DNA from: Saccharospirillum sp040881935
GTDB taxonomy: Bacteria; Pseudomonadota; Gammaproteobacteria; Pseudomonadales; Natronospirillaceae
Reading direction: 5' to 3'
DNA length: 64,000 nt
NCBI RefSeq assembly: GCF_040881935.1
Contig: NZ_JBBECH010000068.1
Coordinates: 19,976-83,975, forward strand
Position numbers and translations under genes: made by a program. How positions within the stretch are numbered: position 1 is the stretch's first letter; each line of letters begins with the position of its first letter. Under the pieces are notes generated by a model, which was not told the origin of the DNA, did not search any database, and was given only the letters and a program-made list of their open reading frames with translations. This document shows positions 8,131-15,205 of this stretch, piece after piece.

Positions 8131-8892
8131 ATGAAAGTCGTCACCCTAAATGTAAATGGCCTGGTAAACGCCGCTCAGCGCGGTTTTTTCGAATGGCTGG
8201 AGAAACTGGACGCGGACGTGGTGTGTGTTCAGGAGGTTCGTGCCAAGGAATATCAGTTGCCCGAAGCGTTTCTGGACGTACCGGGCTACCATGCCTTTTT
8301 CTTCGATGCCGAAGAAGACGGTTACTCTGGCACGGCGATATACAGCCGGGTTATGCCCAAAGCCATCATTCGCGGGCTGGGTTCGCTGCAATGGGACCTG
8401 GAAGGCCGTTTTATACAGGCCGATTTCAATAACGTGAGTATCGCGTCCATTGCCGTGCCCTATGCTCAGACCGAAGATGAGATTGAGCATAAGCTGGCTT
8501 TCCTGGAAGTGTTGCAGCAGCACATGAAGAAAACCCGGCGCAAGCGTCGCGAGTTTATCTTTGCGGGCAGCTATCAGATTGCACATCGCTCGATTGATCT
8601 GGGCAACTGGGAAACCCATCAGCGGGAATCGGGCTTTTTACCCGAAGAACGCGCCTGGATGGATCAGGTAACCGGTCCCATCGGCTTTGTCGATGCGTTC
8701 CGCCTGATGAACCGCAAGGACCGCCAGCACACCTGGTGGCCTTTCGACGAAGCCCAGGCCAACGGCATGCGGCTCGATTACCAGATGATCACCCCGAACA
8801 TTGCCGACTATGTTCTCGACGTCGGCATTGTGCGCGAGCCGCGTATTTCGCCGCACCTGCCAGTAGTAATCGAGTACGACATCGATTTCTAG
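8131..8892 (+). CDS. crc: Crc-type catabolite repression control protein (catalytically degenerate ExoIII fold)
   Basis: The 253-residue protein has the exonuclease III/EEP fold but matches Pseudomonas Crc, including the 'RRKRREFIFAGS' block. Nuclease residues are lost: the GDxN motif of ExoIII is G146-S-Y-Q149 and the SDH motif is S240-P-H242, while Glu35 and Asp216 remain. In pseudomonads Crc is not a nuclease; it works with Hfq to repress translation of catabolic mRNAs. The pyrE-crc divergent layout is the same here. The ATG at 8131 fits the family start (MKVVTLNVNG); upstream in-frame codons do not. No CrcZ-type sRNA gene was recognised in the window. Confidence 0.85.
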   Translation: MKVVTLNVNGLVNAAQRGFFEWLEKLDADVVCVQEVRAKEYQLPEAFLDVPGYHAFFFDAEEDGYSGTAIYSRVMPKAIIRGLGSLQWDLEGRFIQADFNNVSIASIAVPYAQTEDEIEHKLAFLEVLQQHMKKTRRKRREFIFAGSYQIAHRSIDLGNWETHQRESGFLPEERAWMDQVTGPIGFVDAFRLMNRKDRQHTWWPFDEAQANGMRLDYQMITPNIADYVLDVGIVREPRISPHLPVVIEYDIDF

Positions 8893-8921
8893 ACCAAGGC
8901 TCGGTTTGGCGGCATTGGTCC

Positions 8922-9105
8922 GCATCGGATACTGGGTGTGCCCTTGTGGGGTCGGCGTAGATCCGTCCATGGAGCCTAGTCCGCAGGATATGACCCCCCT
9001 CCATGGGATTCACCCTTCGGGCTCGCTGCGCTCATGCTAAAACGCTCCAGGCGTTTTAGTCCCTGCTGCGGACTACCCCACAAGGGCACACCCAGCACCC
9101 GCCGC
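8922..9105 (-). repeat. Intergenic palindrome, copy A (long form)
   Basis: Outer arms 8922-8952 and 9075-9105 pair over 27 of 31 positions, 21 of them in one perfect run. Inside are the family core (minus strand reads CTAGGCTCCATGGACGG) and the long-form insert with the hairpin CTAAAACGC-tccag-GCGTTTTAG. Three of the four arm mismatches are G.U-compatible on the minus strand. It lies between the convergent crc and comM genes, with copy A2 just beyond in opposite orientation. Confidence 0.85.
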
Positions 9106-9116
9106 TTGCCTCCTCA

Positions 9117-9155
9117 ACGACCTCCAATATCGATATTGAGAGCTATTAAGGTCGT
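9117..9155. repeat. Nested palindrome between the paired intergenic repeats
   Basis: ACGACCT (9117-9123) and AGGTCGT (9149-9155) are inverted and enclose the perfect 14-bp palindrome CAATATCGATATTG (9125-9138). It sits in the roughly 90-base spacer between copies A and A2. It could be a protein-binding site or part of the mobile unit; no family is recognised. Confidence 0.35.
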
Positions 9156-9197
9156 GGCTCCCGAGCTTTTTTGCTGGATCCAATGAAGCCTGAGACC

Positions 9198-9312
9198 AGT
9201 GCTGGCTACCGGGTGGACCTGACCGGGGAAGTCTGAGGCATGGATGCCGAAGTCTAGGCCCCATGGACGGGTTTATGCCGGCCCCGGTCAGGTCTACCCG
9301 GTGGTCAGCACT
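9198..9312 (+). repeat. Intergenic palindrome, copy A2 (short form, inverted relative to A)
   Basis: Arms 9198-9228 and 9282-9312 pair at 28 of 31 positions, and all three exceptions are G.U-compatible on the plus strand. The core on the plus strand reads CTAGGCCCCATGGACGGGTT, and a small hairpin is formed by GGCATGGATGCC. Arm sequence differs from copy A, so A and A2 are not a simple duplication. Confidence 0.85.
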
Positions 9313-9341
9313 GCTTTGTGGCTAATCAATATATTGGGCCA

Positions 9342-10838
9342 CTAAACCCGCATTAATTTTTCCAGTTGCCGGCAATTGAGCGCTTCGATCAGATCGGTGC
9401 GCTCCAGAGTCGGGCGGCCGTTCAGGTCGGCGAGGGTGCGGGCTACCTTGAGTACGCGGTGGTAGGCGCGGGCGCTGAGTCCGAGTTTGTCGAGTGCTGA
9501 ATCCAGCAGGGTTTGTTCGGCCTGGCCCAACTGGCAGGCTTGCTCCAACTGTTTTCCCGATAGCTCCGCATTGGCGCAGCCCTGGCGGTCCAGTTGTCGG
9601 GTCCAGGCTTGTTCTACCCGGGCCCGGACGTCGGCGCTGGATTCCTCTTCGGTATCGCGGGTCAGCAGTGCTTTGGGTAGGGCCGGGACTTCGATGTGCA
9701 GGTCGATGCGATCCAAAAAGGGGCCAGACAGGCGCGCCAGATAGCGTTGCATTTGTTCGCGGGTGTAGCGTTGTGAACGCGGGTCATCCGGGCTGTAACC
9801 GCCCGGGGTTGGGTTCATGGCTGCCACCAGCTGGAAACGGGCCGGGAAGCTGGTTTGGCGGGCGGCGCGGGCTATGTGAACCTCGCCGCTTTCCATGGGT
9901 TCTCGCAGTACATCAAGCACAGTACGGGGGAATTCGGCCAGCTCATCCAGAAACAATACGCCCCGGTGTGCCAGGGTGACTTCCCCGGGCCGTGGAATCG
10001 AACCGCCGCCGATCAGCGCGACGCCTGAGGCGGTGTGGTGCGGTGAGCGGAATGGACGCTGGCCCCAGTTGAGCGGCATGCCGCAGATGCTTTGTACGCT
10101 GGCGACTTCCAGTGCCTCGCGTTCACGCAAGGCTGGCAGCAGCCCGGGCAGGCGGGATGCGAGCAGGGTTTTGCCTGTACCCGGTGGTCCAAAAAAAAGT
10201 AGATTATGCCGTCCTGCTGCGGCGATTTCGAGCGCCCGTTTGGCACTGTGCTGGCCTTTGACATCGGCCAGGTCGGGCTGCGGCAATTGATCAGTAGCGG
10301 GTTCATAGTGGGCTTGAGGTAGGGTGTTCTGACCGCTGAAATGGCTGGTGACCTGCAGTAAGTGTTCGCCATAACGCACTTCGCTGTCGCTGGCGAGTGC
10401 AGCTTCGGCGGCGTTGTCTTTACTGGTGACCAGGCTGCGTCCTGCGTTGGTGCAGGCGATGGCGGCGGGCAGGGCACCGGGTCCGGGTCTCAGGTCGCCG
10501 GACAGCGCCAGTTCTCCCAGAAATTCGAACGCTTCGATCTTGTCGGCCGGGAGCTGGTTGCTGGCGACCAGAATGCCCAGGGCGATGGCAAGATCGAACT
10601 GGGCACCTTGCTTGGGCAGATCGGCCGGTGCCATGTTCACCGTAATGCGCCGGTCCGGGAAGTCGAACTGGCTGTTGATGATGGCAGAGCGGACCCGGTC
10701 GCGGGCTTCCTTGACCGCCGTTTCCGGCAGGCCAACCATGTTGAAGGCCGGTAGGCCGTTCGACAGATGGACCTCAATGGTGACCAGCGGGGCGTCCATC
10801 CCGACGCGGGCCCGGCTGTATAATACGGCAAGTGTCAT
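9342..10838 (-). CDS. comM: ComM/YifB family Mg-chelatase-like AAA+ ATPase
   Basis: This 498-residue protein has three parts: an N-terminal S5-like/ChlI domain beginning 'MTLAVLYSRARVGMDAPLV' and including 'MVGLPETAVKEARDRVRSAI', a central AAA+ module with Walker A 'GPPGTGKT' (217-224) and Walker B-like 'VLFLDELAEF', and a C-terminal Mg_chelatase_C region ending 'RQLEKLMRV'. In naturally competent bacteria ComM is a hexameric branch-migration helicase that extends recombination during transformation; E. coli YifB is its homologue. The ATG at 10838 gives the family-typical N-terminus. The frame continues to 10958 without similarity. Competence itself is not shown by this gene. Confidence 0.92.
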   Translation of the reverse strand: MTLAVLYSRARVGMDAPLVTIEVHLSNGLPAFNMVGLPETAVKEARDRVRSAIINSQFDFPDRRITVNMAPADLPKQGAQFDLAIALGILVASNQLPADKIEAFEFLGELALSGDLRPGPGALPAAIACTNAGRSLVTSKDNAAEAALASDSEVRYGEHLLQVTSHFSGQNTLPQAHYEPATDQLPQPDLADVKGQHSAKRALEIAAAGRHNLLFFGPPGTGKTLLASRLPGLLPALREREALEVASVQSICGMPLNWGQRPFRSPHHTASGVALIGGGSIPRPGEVTLAHRGVLFLDELAEFPRTVLDVLREPMESGEVHIARAARQTSFPARFQLVAAMNPTPGGYSPDDPRSQRYTREQMQRYLARLSGPFLDRIDLHIEVPALPKALLTRDTEEESSADVRARVEQAWTRQLDRQGCANAELSGKQLEQACQLGQAEQTLLDSALDKLGLSARAYHRVLKVARTLADLNGRPTLERTDLIEALNCRQLEKLMRV

Positions 10839-11021
10839 TGTCATCCCTGGTCTTGTGCAGGTTGGTGGTAGGGTAGTGTTCGCTGTGCTGAACGCTACGT
10901 CAGCCCGAGCGGAGGAGCAAGTCAGGGTGCCTGGCTCTGTGATCGAGTCGACCTTCATTGGTATGATGACGGCTGTTTTTATAAGACCGGGTTATCCACC
11001 CTCTGATGTAAAGGAATCTCT

Positions 11022-11534
11022 GTGACGAAACCAATTAAATGGGGGCTGATGGCCGCCGTAGCGGGTACCTTGCTGGTGCTGATCATTGTCTGGGGGGTAC
11101 AACGGTACCAGGATCGGCTGGAACGTGAGATTTATGCTCCTGAGCGATTGCAGCTTGGGTTGATGGCGGTGCAGGCGGGTGAGCGCTCGCTCCAGGCAGT
11201 CGATCTGGTTGCTGCGACATTGCGAGAACAGGAACAGCGTCGCATCCGGCAGTTGCTGGCGCGGGATTTGTCGTTAACGCCACACCCCGATCCGGATCAG
11301 GCCGTGGCGTTGTTGACGCCGGGCGCTGTATCTCTGGTGGCTACAGAAGAGGGTTTGCTGGCAGCGCTGACGCGGCGGTTGGTTGCCCTGCCAGAGGAAG
11401 ACTGGCAGCGCACGATTATCGCTGCCGATCACTGGGAGGTGGCTGTCGGGGATTCCTGTCTGACGTTACGCAATGGCGGTACGACCGACGTCGACTGGCG
11501 CTGGACGTCGATCAGTCGCTGCGAAACTGACTGA
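11022..11534 (+). CDS. Hypothetical single-pass membrane protein
   Basis: The 170-residue protein has an N-terminal membrane helix (about residues 9-26, 'LMAAVAGTLLVLIIVWGV') followed by a soluble domain rich in Arg, Glu and Leu, presumably periplasmic. It starts with GTG at 11022, 6 bases after the ribosome-binding site AAGGA (11011-11015). No domain is recognised. Its last 23 bases overlap, in antisense, the tail of a decayed SDR gene. It is divergent from comM. Confidence 0.65.
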   Translation: MTKPIKWGLMAAVAGTLLVLIIVWGVQRYQDRLEREIYAPERLQLGLMAVQAGERSLQAVDLVAATLREQEQRRIRQLLARDLSLTPHPDPDQAVALLTPGAVSLVATEEGLLAALTRRLVALPEEDWQRTIIAADHWEVAVGDSCLTLRNGGTTDVDWRWTSISRCETD

Positions 11535-11726
11535 TCCGTTCCGATTCCCGGATATCGATGGCCGGGCCCAGTGCGCAGAATAAGGTGGCACCTTGCAGAT
11601 CCATGGCCGAGGCCTCGGGCCAGGTGTTGAAATCGGTATGTACCCAGTGCTGGTCGGGTCTGGCTTTGAGTTTGAGGCTTGCGCGTTAACAGCCAGAGCG
11701 GGTCAAAACGGTCGGGCGTCGTTCAT
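11512..11726 (-). pseudogene. Decayed fragment of an atypical SDR / NAD(P)-binding oxidoreductase
   Basis: Two frames of the minus strand hold consecutive pieces of one protein: 'FDPLWLLTRKPQ' (compare the '..ALTRRP' strand of HTATIP2/YwnB-like SDRs) and then, after a frame change, 'HWVHTDFNTWPEASAMDLQG' followed by 'ATLFCALGPAIDIRESER' and 'SQFRSD', ending at a stop at 11512. The family pattern here is Asp-Phe, then a variable stretch, then 'CALGTT..aGS...FR.VD'. An ATG at 11726 overlaps the stop of the FIST gene but runs into a stop after seven codons. The Rossmann glycine motif and the C-terminal half are missing. It appears to be a deletion- and frameshift-degraded gene. Confidence 0.55.
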
Positions 11727-14311
11727 GCGAAACTCTCTTCGTAGTCGGTTCCCGGTTGTCTCAGCTTATGCACATTAAAGGTTTCGGCGGGCGTCGGTTC
11801 GGCCAGGTAGAACCCCTGGAAAAAGTCCACTCCCATGCCCATCAGTATGGACAGCGTTGCCTGGTCATGCACGTGTTCGGCCACGGCGCGAATATGCAGG
11901 TCCTGGCACAGTTGCACCACCCGTCTGACCAGAATGCGGTTGACCTCACTGTCGACCAGATGCCGGATCAGGCTGCCGTCGAGTTTGATCCAGTCTGGCT
12001 TTAACCGCATCACCCGTTCCAGGTTTGAATAGGCGCTGCCGAAATCGTCAATGGCCAGCTTGCAACCCAGGCGTCGCAGTTCGTGCAGGATGTAGGTGAA
12101 GCGGTCGAAATTGCGCAGACTGTCCGATTCTACGATTTCCAAGGTGACTCGCTCAGCGTCAACGCCGCCTTTAAGCCAGTATTTCAGCCGGTCGATCAGG
12201 GCTTCGTTGGCCAGGTCGCGGGCGGTGAAATTCAGCGTGAAGCCAACCTTGTGCGGCTTCATCAGGCGGAAGGTCTCGTCGATCATCACCATCGACAGGC
12301 GCGGGTAGAGCTGAGTCGGTTTAACCAGATCGAGAAAGCTGGCCGGGCTGTAAACCACACCGTCGTGACGCACCCGCATCAGGGCTTCAACGTGGTGCAC
12401 CTGCCCCTGGCGATCAAATAACGGCTGAACGTAGGGTAGAATGTCGCCGCTGCCGAGCGCGGTGCGGATCCGGCTTAACCAGTTCAGGCCGTCCCGTTTG
12501 CCCCGGTCGGTTCCCGGCAGATCAATCGCCCGGGCGATGGGTAACTGGTGCCGGTAGGCATGACGACGCGCTTCGGAAGCTTTGATCAGCAGGTCTTCAG
12601 TGCTGTGAGTCATGTCTGGCGGCAATTCGGATCGGTGCGCGGTACCGGCGGTCAGCAGAATGGGCAAGACGTTTTGCACCACCTTGTCGCTGAACAGGTC
12701 CGACTGATTCTGCATGCGTTCGGTGAGCTGAGCCATACCCTTATAGAAGCTGTTCATCGGGCAGGCATCGGGGGCGACAACAAGAAATTCGTTAGGCGAA
12801 CCGCGAAACACCAGGGCGGTGGTGGGCAGCAATTCGGTGATGTCGGTTTGTATGGAAGCACTGAGACTGCGCAGAAGCTGGTCGCCAACGCTGTAACCAT
12901 AAAGGTTGTTGATCTGACGCAGATTGTTGATTTTTAGGCTGCAGATCTGAACGATGGGCCAGGGGTCGTCATCGCGCAGGCATTGCAGTAGCGCAACGCG
13001 GTTGGCAAGCCCGGTGAGGCTGTCGGTTTCAAGCTTGCGCAGCAGTTCCTGAGTGGTACGGCGAATATCGTCTTCCAGGTTTCGGTTGACCTGATCGAGG
13101 TCTTCGACTGAGGCTTGTATCAACCGGAACAGCGGTGCCAGGGCATGTCGTTCCAACACCGGCATGGGCCTCTCGGCCGCCGGATCCTCGGCGATGGCTA
13201 CTGTTACCAGGCTGTGTTGCAACAACTGGGTGCGCCCTTTCTGATGCATCAGTTCGCCATAACAAAAAACCCCGCTAAGCGGGGCCATGGTCTGAAACGG
13301 CTGGAGCTCTCGTTCCGTCTCCTCGCGGTCGAAGCGCTGTCTGGAGGCGCAGTTGAAACTCAAGATCAGTTCGGGACGACGCTGGTGCAGTGATTCAGCA
13401 CCGCGGTTGACCTGCTCCAGCGTCATTGACGGGTGGCTGTAGGCAAAGCGAACCCGGTCGCCTTCCAGTAACGGTGTGCTCATGATCAGACCGCCGTCGT
13501 CCAGCCGTCGTAACGGGACGCTCAGGGTGTGCTGTTTATCGTTAACGCGCATCAGCGGAAAGTTTTCATAGCGCACCTCGTCGGGTTGCGCCCCGCTGGT
13601 CAGCCGGTCATCGGCGAACGTCTCAGTCAGGTAGCGTGCATAGAGCGCCTGTGCCGATTGCTGGTCGAGTTCATACAGGGTGTTGCCGACGGCTTTGGTA
13701 ACGCTCCAGGTGGGCCCGATCAGGTGCCATTCCGAATAAGATTGGGTGACCACGTCCAGGGTTTCATTGCTCAGGGTGATGGTCAGGGCGTGGTGATCCA
13801 GAAACTGACCGTCGGCATAGAGCCAGCCCTCGCCTTCATTAACACTGCAACCGCCGATGAGTGCCAGATTTGGGTAATGGCGGTTGACCCAGTGGGTGAG
13901 GGCTGGCACGTCACCGTGCTGCGCGCCCAGAAAAGTGAGTGCCAGTCGGCTGTCGGCCCGGCACACCGGATCAAACAGGCGTTCACCCAGTTCCCGGTCG
14001 TCACCCTCCCAGCGCAGATAGTTCAGGCGCAGGTCGGTTCGCTCGAACGTCATAAATTGCAGCAGCAGGGTGTTTTCGCTGATTTCGCCCTGGTGAATTA
14101 TCTGCGGGCCGTAAGCACCCGCGACCGTCGCCATGGGCCAGAGCGCCTCGACCCAGGGCATTAGATTGACCAGCTGGTCCGGTTGTGCACTTGAAAAAGC
14201 CAGAATTAACAGGCGAGCGTCATCCTCAATCGTTTTCTGAAGCGCAGCCAATTGATCAAGGCCGTCGTCAGTGTCGATGCGAATTAAGAGGGTGTGAATG
14301 CTCACTGCCAT
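11723..14311 (-). CDS. FIST-GGDEF-EAL signalling protein
   Basis: This 862-residue cytoplasmic protein has FIST_N and FIST_C sensory domains over residues 1 to about 390 (FIST_C motif 'PLSGVFCYGEL'). FIST domains are thought to bind small ligands such as amino acids. A GGDEF-like domain follows whose signature is degraded to 'GSPNEF', so it is unlikely to make c-di-GMP. The EAL domain keeps 'EALMRVRHDG', 'IDDFGSAYSNLER' and 'AVAEH', so phosphodiesterase activity is plausible, although the usual AEGVE loop is altered. No membrane segment was seen. A perfect intrinsic-terminator sequence lies inside its coding strand at 13264-13284. Confidence 0.88.
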   Translation of the reverse strand: MAVSIHTLLIRIDTDDGLDQLAALQKTIEDDARLLILAFSSAQPDQLVNLMPWVEALWPMATVAGAYGPQIIHQGEISENTLLLQFMTFERTDLRLNYLRWEGDDRELGERLFDPVCRADSRLALTFLGAQHGDVPALTHWVNRHYPNLALIGGCSVNEGEGWLYADGQFLDHHALTITLSNETLDVVTQSYSEWHLIGPTWSVTKAVGNTLYELDQQSAQALYARYLTETFADDRLTSGAQPDEVRYENFPLMRVNDKQHTLSVPLRRLDDGGLIMSTPLLEGDRVRFAYSHPSMTLEQVNRGAESLHQRRPELILSFNCASRQRFDREETERELQPFQTMAPLSGVFCYGELMHQKGRTQLLQHSLVTVAIAEDPAAERPMPVLERHALAPLFRLIQASVEDLDQVNRNLEDDIRRTTQELLRKLETDSLTGLANRVALLQCLRDDDPWPIVQICSLKINNLRQINNLYGYSVGDQLLRSLSASIQTDITELLPTTALVFRGSPNEFLVVAPDACPMNSFYKGMAQLTERMQNQSDLFSDKVVQNVLPILLTAGTAHRSELPPDMTHSTEDLLIKASEARRHAYRHQLPIARAIDLPGTDRGKRDGLNWLSRIRTALGSGDILPYVQPLFDRQGQVHHVEALMRVRHDGVVYSPASFLDLVKPTQLYPRLSMVMIDETFRLMKPHKVGFTLNFTARDLANEALIDRLKYWLKGGVDAERVTLEIVESDSLRNFDRFTYILHELRRLGCKLAIDDFGSAYSNLERVMRLKPDWIKLDGSLIRHLVDSEVNRILVRRVVQLCQDLHIRAVAEHVHDQATLSILMGMGVDFFQGFYLAEPTPAETFNVHKLRQPGTDYEESFA
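13264..13284 (-). terminator. Intrinsic-terminator-like hairpin inside the FIST-GGDEF-EAL coding sequence
   Basis: On the minus (coding) strand, CCCCGC-TTA-GCGGGG is followed at once by TTTTTT, a perfect 6-bp GC stem with a 3-base loop and a U tract. It encodes part of the conserved FIST_C motif (PLSGVF). Translating ribosomes should normally mask it. Whether it ends transcription when translation is slow is untested. Confidence 0.5.
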
Positions 14312-14494
14312 ATTTTGGGCAAGTTTGTGATTGAGTTTTTGCAGTTTAGGGTAAAGCAGCGTTTGAAGGAAACCCCGTTACTTGAAAATGAATTGCAATT
14401 GGTAATTTAAGGAGGTTATTTGACTGTAGAGACCTGGCCGGTAACCATAACCACCTGAATATATTCCCGCTGCCGACTCCAGAGTATTGACCTG

Positions 14495-14830
14495 ATGCGA
14501 CAAAGCCCGGCTCCCTCCCCGCCTGAACCGGATATCGAAACCGTGGTCCGGGATAGCCTCGCGAGCGAAGATGGTTTGAAATCTCCCTGGTGGGTTTATC
14601 TGGTGCAGTGTGCTGATGGTACCTTTTACACAGGCATCACCACGAATCCGCAGCGTCGGCTGCGCCAACACAATGGTGAATTGGTGGGTGGAGCACGCTA
14701 TACCCGACCACGTCGCCCAGTGATTCTGGTCTATACGGAGGCGTGCTGTGATCGAAGCCAGGCAGGTCAGCGTGAGGCCGCTATCCGCAGACTTAGCCGG
14801 TCTCGTAAGCTGGCGCTAACTGCACCTTGA
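14495..14830 (+). CDS. GIY-YIG domain protein (YhbQ/UPF0213-like)
   Basis: The 111-residue protein carries a compact GIY-YIG nuclease-like domain from about residue 33: 'WWVYLVQCADGTFYTGITTN', then 'RRLRQHNGE', and the family-specific 'GARYTRPRRPVILVYTE'. The usual GIY and YIG tripeptides appear as VYL and YTG, as in YhbQ-type proteins. Cellular roles of this small subfamily are poorly defined. The first roughly 30 residues are Pro/Glu rich and unconserved, so the start at 14495 is uncertain. Confidence 0.8.
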   Translation: MRQSPAPSPPEPDIETVVRDSLASEDGLKSPWWVYLVQCADGTFYTGITTNPQRRLRQHNGELVGGARYTRPRRPVILVYTEACCDRSQAGQREAAIRRLSRSRKLALTAP

Positions 14831-14858
14831 GTCGTACTGCCAGGTGCTTTAGCCGTCA

Positions 14859-14876
14859 CTGTCATCAGGCTGACAT
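14859..14876 (+). promoter_or_regulatory. Candidate Pho box upstream of the 5'-nucleotidase gene
   Basis: CTGTCAT-CAGG-CTGACAT matches the PhoB direct repeat (two CTGTCAT heptamers 4 bases apart) with one mismatch in the second unit. It lies about 330 bases before the lipoprotein nucleotidase gene, in an otherwise featureless intergenic region. A phosphate-starvation role fits the gene, but the long leader and weak downstream -10 (GGATAA near 14883) keep confidence low. Confidence 0.33.
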
Positions 14877-15205
14877 CAAAGTGGATAACGCTGCTGGCAG
14901 TGGTGGGGTTCTTGCCTACACTCAGTTGATCGGGCTATCCGCCTGAAAACTCGTTACGAGCCTGAACGATTGGGGTCGTCACTGTCTCTGTTGTCACCGT
15001 CCGGAGTCATTCACCCCTGGTACGCTGAGAGTCAGATTGCAGCACCGCAATAGTGCCCCCGGAAAGGGTCTGCACTGTCTTAGAACCTTGTGACCAGGCA
15101 GTAATATTCGGGTTTCGGTTTGTCACAGAACGGGTTAAAGTGAAAATTCAGGGTTGACCAAAAGGTCAGGTCCTGCCAAAAAAAAGAATGTAAGGAGACT
15201 CACAT
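14877..15205. other. Intergenic region before the nucleotidase gene
   Basis: No open frame or known RNA is recognised. It contains a small hairpin TTGACC-aaaa-GGTCA (around 15154-15168) and a good ribosome-binding site (AAGGAG) shortly before the ATG at 15206. No convincing sigma-70 promoter was found. Confidence 0.3.

Noticed and set aside
8789..9013. Short minus-strand reading frames with 'LHGRIYADPT'-like peptides inside palindromes A, B and D
   Set aside because: They arise from the conserved palindrome core translated in one frame; the same peptide recurs wherever the repeat occurs and has no independent start signals.
8922..9312. Palindromes as ordinary transcription terminators
   Set aside because: They lack U tracts, glyA, the qmcA-dgt gap and the LysR-right-edge gap show them with or without separate terminators, and copy G lies in a leader rather than after an operon.
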